DNA of 64,000 nt from Rhizobium tibeticum (GTDB taxonomy: Bacteria > Pseudomonadota > Alphaproteobacteria > Rhizobiales > Rhizobiaceae). Shown here piece by piece: positions 40,058 to 49,133 of this stretch (its first letter is position 1; each line of letters starts with the position of its first letter). A program made the translations under genes and the position numbers. The DNA lies in the NCBI RefSeq assembly GCF_900110205.1, contig NZ_FOCV01000003.1:1-64000 (forward strand), in the 5' to 3' direction. The notes under the pieces are model-generated. The model ran no database searches and was not told where the DNA came from. It saw only the letters and a list, made by a program, of their open reading frames with translations.

Positions 40058-41011
40058 ATGCACAACTATCTCGACTTCGAAAAGCCGATCTCCGACCTCG
40101 AAGGCAAGATCATCGAACTGAAGAAGCTCGCCTCAGAAGACGAGAGCATCGACACATCCGATGAAATCGGCAGGCTCGAAGTTCGCGTTCGCGAAGCGAT
40201 GGTCGACATCTATTCGAAGCTCAACGCCTGGCAGAAGACGCAGGTTGCGCGCCATCCGCAGCGACCGCATTTCGTCGATTATGCCAAGACGCTGTTTCAG
40301 GAATTCACGCCACTCGCCGGCGACCGCAAGTTTTCCGAAGACGCCGCGATCCAGGCAGGGCTTGCCCGCTTCCGCGGCCAGCCTGTCGCCGTTCTCGGCC
40401 AGGAAAAGGGCAACGACACGAAGAGCCGCCTGAAACACAATTTCGGCAGCGCACGTCCGGAAGGCTACCGTAAGGCGATCCGCATTCTCGAGATGGCTGA
40501 CCGCTTCGGTCTCCCCGTCATTACGCTCGTCGATACGGCAGGCGCCTATCCGGGCGTCGGCGCCGAAGAGCGCGGCCAGGCCGAAGCCATCGCCCGGTCG
40601 ACGGAAATGTGCCTCTCGGTAAAGGTACCGATCGTTTCCGTCGTCATCGGCGAAGGTGGCTCGGGCGGCGCGATTGCAATCGCCACCGGCAACCGCGTCT
40701 ACATGCTGGAGCACGCAATCTATAGCGTGATTTCGCCGGAAGGCGCGGCCTCGATCCTCTGGCGTGATTCCGCCCGCGCCAGGGAAGCCGCCACCAACAT
40801 GAAGATCACGTCTGACGACCTGAAGTCGCTCGGCATCATCGACGGCATCATCAGCGAGCCGCTCGGCGGCGCGCATCGTGATCCAGACAGCGTGATCGCC
40901 GCGACAGGTGATGTCATTGCCAATGCTCTCGGGGAACTTTCCAATCGCACGGGAGAGCAGCTTCGCAACGATCGCAGGCAGAAATTTCTCAACATGGGCC
41001 GCAATTTGTAG
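40058..41011 (+). CDS. accA: acetyl-CoA carboxylase carboxyltransferase subunit alpha
   Basis: The 317-residue subunit transfers the carboxyl group from biotin to acetyl-CoA with AccD, the first step of fatty acid synthesis. The crotonase-like carboxyltransferase domain shows '[19 protein letters not shown]', '[17 protein letters not shown]' and '[12 protein letters not shown]'. The ATG 40058 gives '[11 protein letters not shown]', the standard rhizobial start, preceded by an 'AACGGAAACG' leader. Confidence 0.96.
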   Translation: MHNYLDFEKPISDLEGKIIELKKLASEDESIDTSDEIGRLEVRVREAMVDIYSKLNAWQKTQVARHPQRPHFVDYAKTLFQEFTPLAGDRKFSEDAAIQAGLARFRGQPVAVLGQEKGNDTKSRLKHNFGSARPEGYRKAIRILEMADRFGLPVITLVDTAGAYPGVGAEERGQAEAIARSTEMCLSVKVPIVSVVIGEGGSGGAIAIATGNRVYMLEHAIYSVISPEGAASILWRDSARAREAATNMKITSDDLKSLGIIDGIISEPLGGAHRDPDSVIAATGDVIANALGELSNRTGEQLRNDRRQKFLNMGRNL

Positions 41012-41198
41012 TACACAAACACGCCGCTGCGCTGTGAATGAGGCCAAACCTTGGCCACAATAATGTTATCAATAACTTTCCTACTTGCGGGGACGCGCGC
41101 GCTTCATAGGCTGCTAAGAGTTTGTGAACCATAGTCAGCCTATGATTCGCTCCGCGCTCGTTGAGGCCGGGTTGCATACTGTTGATGGGCTATTTTGA

Positions 41199-42422
41199 AT
41201 GCGCATTCGTCATTTTGCTTATGTTTCCCTGATGGCGCTGGCCTTGGCCGGCTGCAACGATGCATTGGAAACCGCCCAGGTGGACCTCTCGAGGGTCAAG
41301 AACAAGGTCGAGCAGCCGCTGCCGCCGCGTATCCTGTCCGAGATCGCCGCCAAGGGCATGCAGCGCAATTCGCCGATCATGATCCGCATCTTCAAGGAAG
41401 AAGGCGCGCTGGAGATCTGGAAGGCGAAGACCGATAATCGCTTCGACAAGATCGCCGACTATAAGATCTGTGCCTGGTCGGGGCGCCTCGGTCCGAAGGT
41501 GAAGGAGGGTGACCGGCAGGCGCCGGAAGGCTTCTACAACCTGAGCCGCGCCAACCTGAATCCGAATTCCAAGTATTATCTCGCCATCAACACCGGCTTT
41601 CCGAACCGCTATGACGCGGTCAACGGCCGCAGCGGCACCAATCTGATGATCCATGGCGCCTGCTCGTCGTCAGGCTGCTATTCGATGACCGACCAGCAGG
41701 TGCTTGAGATCTACGCCTTCGCCCGTGATGCCTTCGCCGGCGGCCAGTCGACGGTGCAGCTTCAGGCCTTCCCCTTCCGCATGACCGCGGAGAACATGGT
41801 GCGGCATCGCCTGAACCCGAACATCGAGTTCTGGAACATGCTGAAAGTCGGCTACGACAACTTCGAGGTCACGAAGCGTCCTCCTGAGGTGAATTTCTGC
41901 GAGAAGAAGTACGTCTTCAACCAGCAGGCAACCGACAACGCCACCTTCAATCCGGCCGGAACGTGCCCGGCAATGTCGACGCCGCCGGCGCTGACGGCCG
42001 CCCTTGCCTCCTACGGCAAAACCTACGACGCCGACTATTCCAAGGCCATGAAGAAGTATGACGGCATGGCCTGGTACGATCCGAGCGAGGCCGAACGCAA
42101 GGCTGTGGTCGCCAAGCTGCGGAAGGGTCGGGAGCTCGCCTATGCACCGACCGGCACCTCGCTCGAAGCGGGCAAGATGGTCAAGGTCGCAGAACTCGAA
42201 GAAATGGCGGCCAGCAAGACCGCGTCCACGGTGGCCTCTAATGCAGCGCCCGGCGCTGCCCCGGCGACGCCCGAAGCAAAGGCGATCGCAATCGCCGCTG
42301 CCGTTCCGGCCCAGGTTCCCGTCCCCACGCCAAGCCCCCTGGCATTCGCGCCGGTGGAGCAGTCGGTGCCGGTGGAGGTCGCCTCAAAGAAACCGTTCTG
42401 GAAGTTCTGGGGCAAGGATTGA
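41199..42422 (+). CDS. L,D-transpeptidase-family lipoprotein (YafK/ErfK-type)
   Basis: The 407-residue protein has a lipobox 'LALAGC' (Cys19). The catalytic YkuD-like site is 'IHGACSSSGC' with His152 and Cys160, and 'KEGDRQAPEGFYNL' is typical of YafK/murein L,D-transpeptidases that modify or cleave peptidoglycan cross-links or lipoprotein linkages. The C-terminus is Ala/Pro-rich (about 330-390) and ends 'KPFWKFWGKD'. Start ATG 41199. It is followed closely by a TusA-like gene. Confidence 0.88.
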   Translation: MRIRHFAYVSLMALALAGCNDALETAQVDLSRVKNKVEQPLPPRILSEIAAKGMQRNSPIMIRIFKEEGALEIWKAKTDNRFDKIADYKICAWSGRLGPKVKEGDRQAPEGFYNLSRANLNPNSKYYLAINTGFPNRYDAVNGRSGTNLMIHGACSSSGCYSMTDQQVLEIYAFARDAFAGGQSTVQLQAFPFRMTAENMVRHRLNPNIEFWNMLKVGYDNFEVTKRPPEVNFCEKKYVFNQQATDNATFNPAGTCPAMSTPPALTAALASYGKTYDADYSKAMKKYDGMAWYDPSEAERKAVVAKLRKGRELAYAPTGTSLEAGKMVKVAELEEMAASKTASTVASNAAPGAAPATPEAKAIAIAAAVPAQVPVPTPSPLAFAPVEQSVPVEVASKKPFWKFWGKD

Positions 42423-42426
42423 TGGC

Positions 42427-42651
42427 GTGAGCGCCATTCTCTATGACCTGCGCGGCCTCAAGTGCCCGCTTCCGGTGCTGAAGACACGCCGCAAGATGTC
42501 CTCTCTGCCGAAGGGTGCATTGATCCGCGTCGAAACAACCGATCCGCTCGCCGGCATAGACATCCCTCACTTCTGCAGCGAAGACGGCCACGAGCTCATC
42601 GAGGCCGAAAAGACCGAGGCAGGCCACCGCTTCCTCATCCGCAAGGGATAG
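42427..42651 (+). CDS. tusA: TusA/SirA-family sulfurtransferase
   Basis: The 74-residue protein has the TusA signature 'DLRGLKCPLPVLK' with catalytic Cys13 in the CPxP motif (C13-P14-L15-P16). It carries sulfur as a persulfide, for example for tRNA thiolation or molybdenum cofactor. The start is GTG 42427, 4 nt after the preceding stop; no ATG is available in frame. It converges with the CobW-type gene with 1 nt between stop codons. Confidence 0.88.
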   Translation: MSAILYDLRGLKCPLPVLKTRRKMSSLPKGALIRVETTDPLAGIDIPHFCSEDGHELIEAEKTEAGHRFLIRKG

Positions 42652-42652
42652 A

Positions 42653-43813
42653 TCAGAACCGCATGCCCGGCACGGCGAGTGGATTGTCGTTCAGCGCCGT
42701 GCGATCCGGCGTGTCGACACGCGGCTTGCCGAGAAATGCATCGAACAGATCCTTGACGAAGGCTTCGGGCAAATCCCTGGTGATCAGCACCATGCGCGTG
42801 CGGCGGTCCTCAGGGTCAGGCCAGGCCGGCAGGCGTGACGGCGGGTGGAAGATGCTCTGCACGCCGTGAAGCACCAGCGGTCGATCTGGCCGGTCGGATA
42901 CCGCCACGATCGCCTTCATCCGCAACAGCTTTTCGCCGTGCGCCGAGCGCAAGAGATCGATGAACATATCAAGCGCCATCGGGTCGATTGGGTTGTCCTC
43001 GACGATCGAGAAGGACCGGATCGAGGAATCGTGGCGGTTCACGTCATGCGGGTCCTGATGATCGTGTCCGTGATGATGATGGTGATGATGTCCGTCAGCC
43101 CCATGGTGATGGTGTTCATGGGGGTGCGCATCATGCGCATCCTCGTCCCGCAGCCAGCGACCGACGTCGGCGATCTTGGTTGCCGGATCATAGAGACCAT
43201 TGACCAACACACTCGCCTGTCCGGCTTCGACGCTGTCGGCATCCATCAGCGCCGCACGCGGGTTGAGTGCATCAAGACGCGCTTCCAGCACCCGCAACAC
43301 CTCCGGCGGCACCATCGTCCGCTTGGAGATGAGCAGCCGATCGGCGACTGCCGCCTGCTTGACCGCTTCCTCGTGATTGTCGAGTGTCTGCGAACCGTTG
43401 ACCGCATCCACCACCGTCACGATGCCGTCGAGATCGAAATTGGTGGCGACGACGGGGTTGCCCATGATCGCCTGCATGACCGGTGCCGGATCGGCAAGCC
43501 CCGTCGTCTCGATGACGACCCGGTTGACCGGCTTGACGCGACCGGTCTGCACCGCATCCATCAGATTTGCCAGCGTATCGACCAGCTCGCCGCGCACCGT
43601 GCAGCAAAGGCAGCCATCCGAGAGCTCGATGATCGCGTCACCTGAGCTTTCCACAAGCAGGTGATCGATGCCGACGTCACCGAACTCATTGATGATGACA
43701 GCGGCATCCCTCATCGCCGGATCCTTGAGGATGCGGTTCAGCAGCGTCGATTTGCCGGCACCCAGAAAGCCGGTCAGGATGGTGACCGGTATCCGATCGG
43801 AAGCAGCGCTCAT
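42653..43813 (-). CDS. CobW/COG0523-family GTPase with His-rich metal loop
   Basis: The 386-residue GTPase has Walker A 'GFLGAGKS' (15-22), the metal-binding CxCC motif 'CLCC' (68-71), 'ETTGLADP' and 'SKRTMVPPE'. A histidine-rich insert (about 228-262, with runs of four and seven His) separates it from the C-terminal CobW_C domain. COG0523 members are zinc or cobalt chaperones; the family also includes CobW of the cobalamin cluster. The His insert favours Zn/Co/Ni storage or delivery. Downstream neighbour on the same strand is a D-Ala-D-Ala carboxypeptidase. Confidence 0.88.
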   Translation of the reverse strand: MSAASDRIPVTILTGFLGAGKSTLLNRILKDPAMRDAAVIINEFGDVGIDHLLVESSGDAIIELSDGCLCCTVRGELVDTLANLMDAVQTGRVKPVNRVVIETTGLADPAPVMQAIMGNPVVATNFDLDGIVTVVDAVNGSQTLDNHEEAVKQAAVADRLLISKRTMVPPEVLRVLEARLDALNPRAALMDADSVEAGQASVLVNGLYDPATKIADVGRWLRDEDAHDAHPHEHHHHGADGHHHHHHHGHDHQDPHDVNRHDSSIRSFSIVEDNPIDPMALDMFIDLLRSAHGEKLLRMKAIVAVSDRPDRPLVLHGVQSIFHPPSRLPAWPDPEDRRTRMVLITRDLPEAFVKDLFDAFLGKPRVDTPDRTALNDNPLAVPGMRF

Positions 43814-43825
43814 CTCAAACTGACC

Positions 43826-44950
43826 TTAGAAAGAGGTCGGACGCGGCAGCGGCACCGGCACGTTGGCGATCGTCCCGGCGGTATCCGCAGTGGCCAATTT
43901 GTCCGGCTGCGGTTCGTTCTGACCCGGAATAAGTCCCGCGAAGACGAAATTCGGCTCGTGGTCCATTTCCTGGATATAGGGCGACAGGACCTTCATGCGG
44001 CCGACCTCGTCGCGCGTTTCACTGCGGACCTTGGCGCCCTTGGCGCTGCAGATATCGGCGGTGATGTCGGTCACCTGATCCTGGCCCGGCCCATAGGGTC
44101 GCAGCGAACTGAGCGTGTCGGACGCGGCAAACTGCGAGGTGAAGCCCTTCTGCAGCAAGTCAGCGGAGGCATCCGCACGGGCCGCAAGGCTGTCGGTGCC
44201 GAGTACAACGGAGATCAGCGTGCGGCCGCTGCGGGTTGCCGAGGCGATCTGGTTGAAGCCCGAGGCGCAGATGAAGCCGGTCTTCATGCCGTCCGCGCCT
44301 GCGAAGCGGCCGATCAGGGCGTTGATGCTCGGCACATTCTTGGTGCCCGTCGTGATGCCCTCAAGCGAGAAGTATCCGGCATATTGCGGGAACTCGCGGC
44401 GCAGCGCGACGGAGAGAACCGCAAGATCGCGAGCCGTCGTGTACTGGCCTTTGCCGGGCAGGCCGTTGGGATTGACGAAATGCGAATCCGTCATGCCGAG
44501 CTTCGCTGCCTCGGCGTTCATCTTCAGCACGAAGGCTTCCTGCGTGCCGCCGACGGCCTCAGCAACGGCAACCGCGATGTCATTCGCCGACTTGACCATC
44601 AGGATCTTCAGTGCGCTGTCGAGCGTCAGTTTTTGTCCTGGCGTGAAATACATCTTCGCCGGCGGCTGGGCGGCCGCCCGCTTGCTCATCACAACAGGCG
44701 TGTCGAGACTGATCTGACCGGCGCGAACCGCATCGAACACTGTATAGACGGTCATCAGCTTGGTCAGCGAGGCGGGATACCATTTACGGAACGCCTCATC
44801 GTGCTCCAGCACGCGGCCGCTCTGGACATCGACGAGAATATGCGGGTTCGCATAGGCCTGGGCGGAGGCCGAAAGAGCGACAGCGGCTGCAAAAGCTGCG
44901 ATTGAGAGCGGCCGCAAAGCGGCAAACAAACGGTTCTGGCGCGTCGACAC
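43826..44950 (-). CDS. D-alanyl-D-alanine carboxypeptidase (peptidase S11, PBP5/6 type)
   Basis: The 374-residue serine peptidase trims the terminal D-Ala of peptidoglycan pentapeptides. A signal peptide ends at about residue 34 ('AQAYA'). The three catalytic motifs are intact: SxxK 'SLTK' (S61, K64), 'SAN' (121-123) and 'KTG' (223-225). The C-terminal region resembles the PBP5 domain and includes 'SDTLSSLRPYGPGQ'. It lies 12 nt downstream of the CobW gene start on the same strand and is divergent from the M20 gene. Confidence 0.92.
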   Translation of the reverse strand: MSTRQNRLFAALRPLSIAAFAAAVALSASAQAYANPHILVDVQSGRVLEHDEAFRKWYPASLTKLMTVYTVFDAVRAGQISLDTPVVMSKRAAAQPPAKMYFTPGQKLTLDSALKILMVKSANDIAVAVAEAVGGTQEAFVLKMNAEAAKLGMTDSHFVNPNGLPGKGQYTTARDLAVLSVALRREFPQYAGYFSLEGITTGTKNVPSINALIGRFAGADGMKTGFICASGFNQIASATRSGRTLISVVLGTDSLAARADASADLLQKGFTSQFAASDTLSSLRPYGPGQDQVTDITADICSAKGAKVRSETRDEVGRMKVLSPYIQEMDHEPNFVFAGLIPGQNEPQPDKLATADTAGTIANVPVPLPRPTSF

Positions 44951-45109
44951 GGTTCGTCCTTAAAGATGTCCGGAAGTCTCGAAAGTTTCCCCTATTTAAC
45001 GTATATGGCCATGACATGGCAAAGGGCCTTGATTAAGTTATTTCTGCGGCATCGTGTCCCCGCGACCCGGTTCCGTCCCCGTTTCGATTTTCACGACAGG
45101 AAAGCCAGC

Positions 45110-46273
45110 ATGCCGATTTTGAACAGAGCCGCCGAACTTCAGGACGAAGTGACAGAGTGGCGACGGCATATCCATGCGCGTCCCGAACTTCTCTTCGCGG
45201 TCGAAACCACCGCCGCCTTCGTGGCCGAGAAACTCAAGGAGTTCGGTGTTGACGAGATCGTCACCGGCATCGGCAGGACCGGCGTCGTCGGCCTGATCAA
45301 GGGCAAGGGCGAAGGCGCGCGCACCATCGGCCTGCGCGCCGACATGGATGCCCTGCCGCTCACCGAAATCAGCGGCAAGCCCTGGGCTTCGACGACCCCG
45401 GGCAAGATGCATGCGTGCGGCCACGACGGCCATACCGCCATGCTGCTCGGCGCGGCGAAATATCTGGCCGAGACACGCAACTTCAACGGCAATATTGCGG
45501 TCATCTTCCAGCCGGCCGAAGAAGGCGGCGGCGGCGGCAACCTGATGGTCAAGGACGGCATGATGGAGCGCTTCGGCATCGAAGAGGTCTACGGCATGCA
45601 CAACTTGCCGGGCCTTCCGGTCGGTCACTTCGCCATCCGCAGCGGCGCGATCATGGCCGCCACCGACGAATTCACCATCACCATCAAGGGCCGCGGCGGC
45701 CATGCGGCACAGCCGCACCGGACGATCGATCCGATCGCGATCGGCGCGCAGATCGTCAGCAACCTGCAGCTGATTGCCTCCCGCAGCGTCGACCCGCTGC
45801 GCTCGGTCGTCGTCTCGGTCACCAAGTTCAATGCCGGTTTCGCGCACAACGTCATCCCGAACGATGCGACGATCGCCGGCACGGTGCGCACGCTCGACGA
45901 AGAGGTGCGCAACCTCGCCGAGACGCGCCTGAAGCAGGTGGTTAACGGCCTGGTTGCGGCCCATGGAGCCGAGGTCGACATCGACTTCAATCGCAACTAT
46001 CCGGTGACCTTCAACCACGCGACGGAAACCGGCCACGCGCTGCGCATCGCCGGCGAGATCGCCGGCGCCGGCAATGTGAATGCCGAGATCGACCCGATGA
46101 TGGGCGGCGAGGACTTCTCCTACATGCTGAACGCCCGTCCGGGCGCATTCATCTTCATCGGCAACGGCGACACGGCCGGCCTGCACAACGCCGCCTACGA
46201 TTTCAACGACGAAACCATCGCCCACGGCATCTCCTACTGGGTGCGGCTTGCCGAACAGCGCCTCGGTGCCTGA
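45110..46273 (+). CDS. M20-family amidohydrolase (hippurate hydrolase-like)
   Basis: The 387-residue metallohydrolase of the M20D family cleaves N-acyl or amide bonds of amino acids such as hippurate or indole-acetyl conjugates. The metal ligands are in 'HACGHDGHTAM' (Cys103, His105), 'EEGGGGG' (about 137-143), 'GMHNLPG' and 'MMGGEDFSYM'. The ATG 45110 ('MPILNRAAELQ') is preferred over upstream in-frame starts that lack homology. A bidirectional terminator and tRNA-Arg follow. Confidence 0.9.
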   Translation: MPILNRAAELQDEVTEWRRHIHARPELLFAVETTAAFVAEKLKEFGVDEIVTGIGRTGVVGLIKGKGEGARTIGLRADMDALPLTEISGKPWASTTPGKMHACGHDGHTAMLLGAAKYLAETRNFNGNIAVIFQPAEEGGGGGNLMVKDGMMERFGIEEVYGMHNLPGLPVGHFAIRSGAIMAATDEFTITIKGRGGHAAQPHRTIDPIAIGAQIVSNLQLIASRSVDPLRSVVVSVTKFNAGFAHNVIPNDATIAGTVRTLDEEVRNLAETRLKQVVNGLVAAHGAEVDIDFNRNYPVTFNHATETGHALRIAGEIAGAGNVNAEIDPMMGGEDFSYMLNARPGAFIFIGNGDTAGLHNAAYDFNDETIAHGISYWVRLAEQRLGA

Positions 46274-46295
46274 AACCGACTTCATGCGGGCATTG

Positions 46296-46328
46296 CAAAA
46301 GAGCTTGGCTTCCGGCCAAGCCTTTTGT
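46296..46328 (+). terminator. terminator after the M20 hydrolase gene
   Basis: Stem gcttggc (46303-46309) with gccaagc (46315-46321), loop ttccg, flanked by AAAA on the left and CTTTTG on the right, so it can work on both strands. Confidence 0.75.
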
Positions 46329-46345
46329 ATGCATGACGCTCAAGT

Positions 46346-46422
46346 GGTCCCGTAGCTCAGCAGGATAGAGCATCAGATTCCTAATCTGAGGGTCACGCGT
46401 TCGAATCGCGTCGGGATCACCA
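46346..46422 (+). tRNA. tRNA-Arg (anticodon CCT)
   Basis: The 77-nt cloverleaf can be folded by eye: acceptor ggtcccg/cgggatc with one G-U pair, D-arm 'tagctcagcaggatagagca', anticodon stem tcaga/tctga with loop ttcctaa (anticodon CCT), T-arm with 'gttcgaatc', and encoded CCA at 46420-46422. It decodes AGG. It follows a terminator, and the downstream sequence changes to accessory genes. Confidence 0.95.
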
Positions 46423-46751
46423 GTATTTTCAAAGATTAACCTTCGATTTCGCCAAAGTGTCACGTTCGTGCATCTGTTCACGTTGATGTCAGTGATTCAC
46501 GTGTCGTCGGCAGCGTGAATAGACGTCATCGAATCTGACGCTTGTTACCCGCCTAGAAGACTCCGTCCCGGTCGTGGAAGGGCGTTCCGACCCTGCCCGG
46601 AAGCAGAAATTCCAATGTCGCACGAGGGTGGTTGGCGGTCCTTTGGTTATTCGTCACTCCGACAACGCGGCGCGCAGTTTATGCCCAACCTCACTTTTGC
46701 CTAATGTCGCCTCAAGCTATTCTGAATACCCTGCGGTGGAGATTTTGCAGC
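46423..46751. other. gene-free stretch downstream of tRNA-Arg
   Basis: No reading frame with a plausible start and family was found. The segment is less GC-rich in places (for example 'gtattttcaaagattaacc') and carries several imperfect 'cacgt' repeats (about 46460-46505). No integrase gene and no copy of the tRNA 3' end were recognised within the window. Confidence 0.4.
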
Positions 46752-47282
46752 ATGGCGAAGCTCATCTTTGGAATGAACCAGTCCCTCGACGGCTACGTCG
46801 ACCACCTGGAAATGCCGACGGGCCCCGCGCTCTTTCGTCACTGGATCGAGCAAGTCCGCGACCTGACGGGCAGTGTCTACGGCCGCCGCATGTACGAGAT
46901 CATGCGTTATTGGGACGAAGACCGTCCTGAGTGGAGTGCGGAGCGACGCGCATTCGCGGCGGCGTGGCGGCGCCAGCCGAAGTGGGTCGTGTCGCGCTCG
47001 TTGAAGTCAGTCGGCCCCAACGCCACACTTGTCGAGGATGACATCGAGGCGGTGATACGTGGCCTGAGGGCTCGGCTCGTTGGGGAGATTGCAGTTTCCG
47101 GACCAGACCTAGCACGAAGCCTAACCGACCTTGGTTTTATTGATGAGTATCGACTCTACTTCCACCCCGTCGTGCTTGGTCGCGGCAAGCCATTCTTCGC
47201 CGGCCCGCGGCCACCACTCCGCCTTGTCTCCACCGATCACGTCGGCGAGGACGTGATTAGGTTGACGTACGTTCCTGCTTAA
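46752..47282 (+). CDS. dihydrofolate reductase family protein (RibD C-terminal domain)
   Basis: The 176-residue protein has the RibD_C/DHFR-like fold with 'KLIFGMNQSLDGYVDH' at the start, 'SVYGRRMYEIMRYW', 'KWVVSRSLKSVG' and the C-terminal 'LARSLTDLGFIDEYRLYFHP' and 'VVLGRGKPFF'. Members are NADPH-dependent reductases of unknown substrate often carried on mobile DNA. The ATG 46752 matches the family start; in-frame upstream codons to 46632 do not. It lies in the accessory stretch between tRNA-Arg and the IS110 element. Confidence 0.87.
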   Translation: MAKLIFGMNQSLDGYVDHLEMPTGPALFRHWIEQVRDLTGSVYGRRMYEIMRYWDEDRPEWSAERRAFAAAWRRQPKWVVSRSLKSVGPNATLVEDDIEAVIRGLRARLVGEIAVSGPDLARSLTDLGFIDEYRLYFHPVVLGRGKPFFAGPRPPLRLVSTDHVGEDVIRLTYVPA

Positions 47283-47701
47283 TCGCGCGTCTCGCCAGAC
47301 GGACTGCGCCGCCGCGTCAGGTCCGCTTTGGGTCGAGTTTCCCCTTTGGTCGCCGGCCGAAGATCGGACATCCAGTGCGGCGATGGGCCGCCGCACTGAC
47401 ATGCCCAAGGGGCCATCGGACTCGCTTGAGCCATCCGATAATGATCGGAAACGAAAATGACGCGCTGGCTTTTGCAATGAACGCGGCGCGAGGCTCGTGC
47501 ATCTCTAAGAGAGGCATGGTAGCTCTTATGTTCACTTGCAAGCTCGTTAATCATTACTCTTTCTTTTCCGGCCTTGAGGACGAAAGCACATGCGTGAAGC
47601 TGTTGAACACAGCAGGAGGCAGGGCATTTAGACGACGGCTGGCATACTCTTATGCGCGGGTTGGGTACCGCATTTCCGTGTGTTCGTCTGGGGCTGCCTC
47701 T
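47283..47701. other. intergenic stretch before the IS110 element
   Basis: No supported gene. A 110-codon plus-strand frame (47375-47707) has no ribosome-binding site and mixed, unstructured composition. The stretch from about 47300 to 47415 contains short GC-rich palindromic patches ('gcggcgatgggccgccgc'). Confidence 0.4.
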
Positions 47702-47839
47702 GTCTAGGGTCGGGCGTGGATGTTATCCGCCACATAGCTACGACGAGGGTTCCCCACCGGAGCCCTGCCTCCAACTTTGTCCAACAGCAGATGATTTCTA
47801 ATTTGGATTATGCTTCTCTCTTCAAGCTGAGCATCGGCA

Positions 47840-48974
47840 TTAGCCTTTTGCTGTAGGAGCGACCTCCTGCCCAATCGCCCACAGGAATGCGGCCATTTCT
47901 CTGGCAATGGCGGTGACTGCGATGACTTTCGGCTTGCCTGCCGCCACCAGCCTTCGATAGCGCGCGCAAAGTCGCACTTGCCCTTTCCAGGCAATCTCTC
48001 GAACAGCCCTTGGCAGGTCCTCCAGGCGCGCCTGGATCGTCGGGCTTACACGGGCCGGGAAGCGATATGTCCAGGCCCCTTCTATGAGGACTCGACGCGC
48101 CCGTATGTTGCCCGCCTTGGTGATCCCACCACGCTTGACCCGTTCGCCCGTTGAGCTTTCCGACGGCACAAGACCCAGATACGCCATTAACTGACGAGGA
48201 TTATCAAAACGCCTGACATCGCCGATCTCGACCACAAAGGTGACCGCGGTCATCAACGCGACGCCACGCATCGCTTGGTAGGCGGCCACAACCGGGGCCA
48301 TCGACCAGGATGCCGCGGTCTCCACCACCAGCTGGGTCAGCCTGTCCAGACGCACGCCGGCATCCTCGATGGCCTGGCAATATTCTGCCAACAGGATTTG
48401 GTGGGCGGGATGATCGAAGGCCTGGCATGTCAGCCATCGGACATGGGCGCGCGTCCATGGCGTGCGGCCGGTATAGAGCCGGCCGTGCCGCAGGAGAAAG
48501 GACTGGAGTTGCTGACGTGCCTGCTTCAACGCGTCGTTGGTCGCTTCGCGAGCCCGCACCAGGTCGCGGATCGCCTCATGAGCTTCGTCCGGAACCCAGA
48601 CCGCGGTCAGCGCGCCCGCCCGGTGCAGGCGCGCCAGGCTCATGGCATCCCGCCGGTTGGTCTTCACCCGGTCGCCAGCACGCTTGGGCACCAGCACGCT
48701 TGGGCACCAGCGATGGCGCCACGACCATGCAGTCATGCCCCAGTTCGACAATCTGCCGGTAGAGACCATACCCCGTGGGACCCGCCTCATAGCAAAAGTG
48801 AAGCTTGGCTGCGCGCTTGGAAAGCTTGTTGACCATCGATGCCACCGATGACGGCTCCGACGAGATGTCGCCTAAAAACCGTACCTCGCCGTTGCGTGCT
48901 CCGTCGGCAATAGCCACCGAAATCTTCGGCTTCGACGTATCCAAGCCGATGAAAATTACGCTATCGTCTTTCAT
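47840..48974 (-). pseudogene. IS110-family transposase, frameshifted
   Basis: Two minus-strand frames together make one IS110 transposase. The N-terminal part (48974 to about 48690) has 'IFIGLDTSKPKISVAI' and 'CYEAGPTGYGLYRQI', the DEDD RuvC-like domain. The rest (to the TAA at 47840) starts at 'KRAGDRVKTNRRDAMSLARL' and holds the Transposase_20 domain with 'GLVPSESSTGERVKRGGITK'. The two are out of register by one base because of a 16-bp tandem duplication at 48679-48710. All family regions are otherwise present, so the inactivation looks recent. Confidence 0.88.
48679..48710. repeat. 16-bp tandem duplication causing the transposase frameshift
   Basis: The unit cacgcttgggcaccag occurs twice in direct succession (48679-48694 and 48695-48710). 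Sixteen is not a multiple of three, so one unit shifts the transposase frame; removal of one copy restores a continuous frame. Confidence 0.92.
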
Positions 48975-49133
48975 GGTTCGCCCTCGCTAAGCTTGGGGCT
49001 CGGCTCCGGCCAATCCGGAGCAACCCCCGAATTCAGCTTACCGCGGGGGCGGGCCACCTTCACCCCGCGAACATACGGTCTAGGGTGCATCGTCAAGACG
49101 CCAAATTGTCTTGGGAAACGGGACGACTTCTGC

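Larger units (their letters stand above)
47702..49086 (-). mobile_element. IS110-family insertion sequence
   Basis: An IS110-type transposase pseudogene is flanked by an identical 9-bp sequence, gtctagggt, at 47702-47710 and 49078-49086. This predicts an element of about 1.37 kb (47711-49077), a normal size for IS110 elements, with 129 nt of non-coding sequence at the 3' side of the transposase and 103 nt at the 5' side. IS110 elements usually do not make classical target duplications, so the repeat may represent the shared recombination core rather than a duplication. The exact ends are inferred. Confidence 0.7.

Noticed and set aside
43040..43160. Repetitive 'atgatgatg'-like stretch as a microsatellite or CRISPR-like repeat
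   Set aside because: It encodes the His-rich loop of the CobW-type GTPase on the minus strand and has no regular spacers.
46203..46481. Minus-strand frame containing 'DPDAIRTRDPQIRNLMLYP'
   Set aside because: This is the known spurious translation of the antisense strand of a tRNA gene; tRNA-Arg lies there.
47375..47707. 110-codon plus-strand frame before the IS110 element
   Set aside because: Composition is not protein-like, with no start signal and no recognised family.
46346..49086. Genomic island integrated at tRNA-Arg
   Set aside because: Accessory genes follow the tRNA, but no integrase gene and no second copy of the tRNA 3' end are visible in the window, so an island cannot be claimed.
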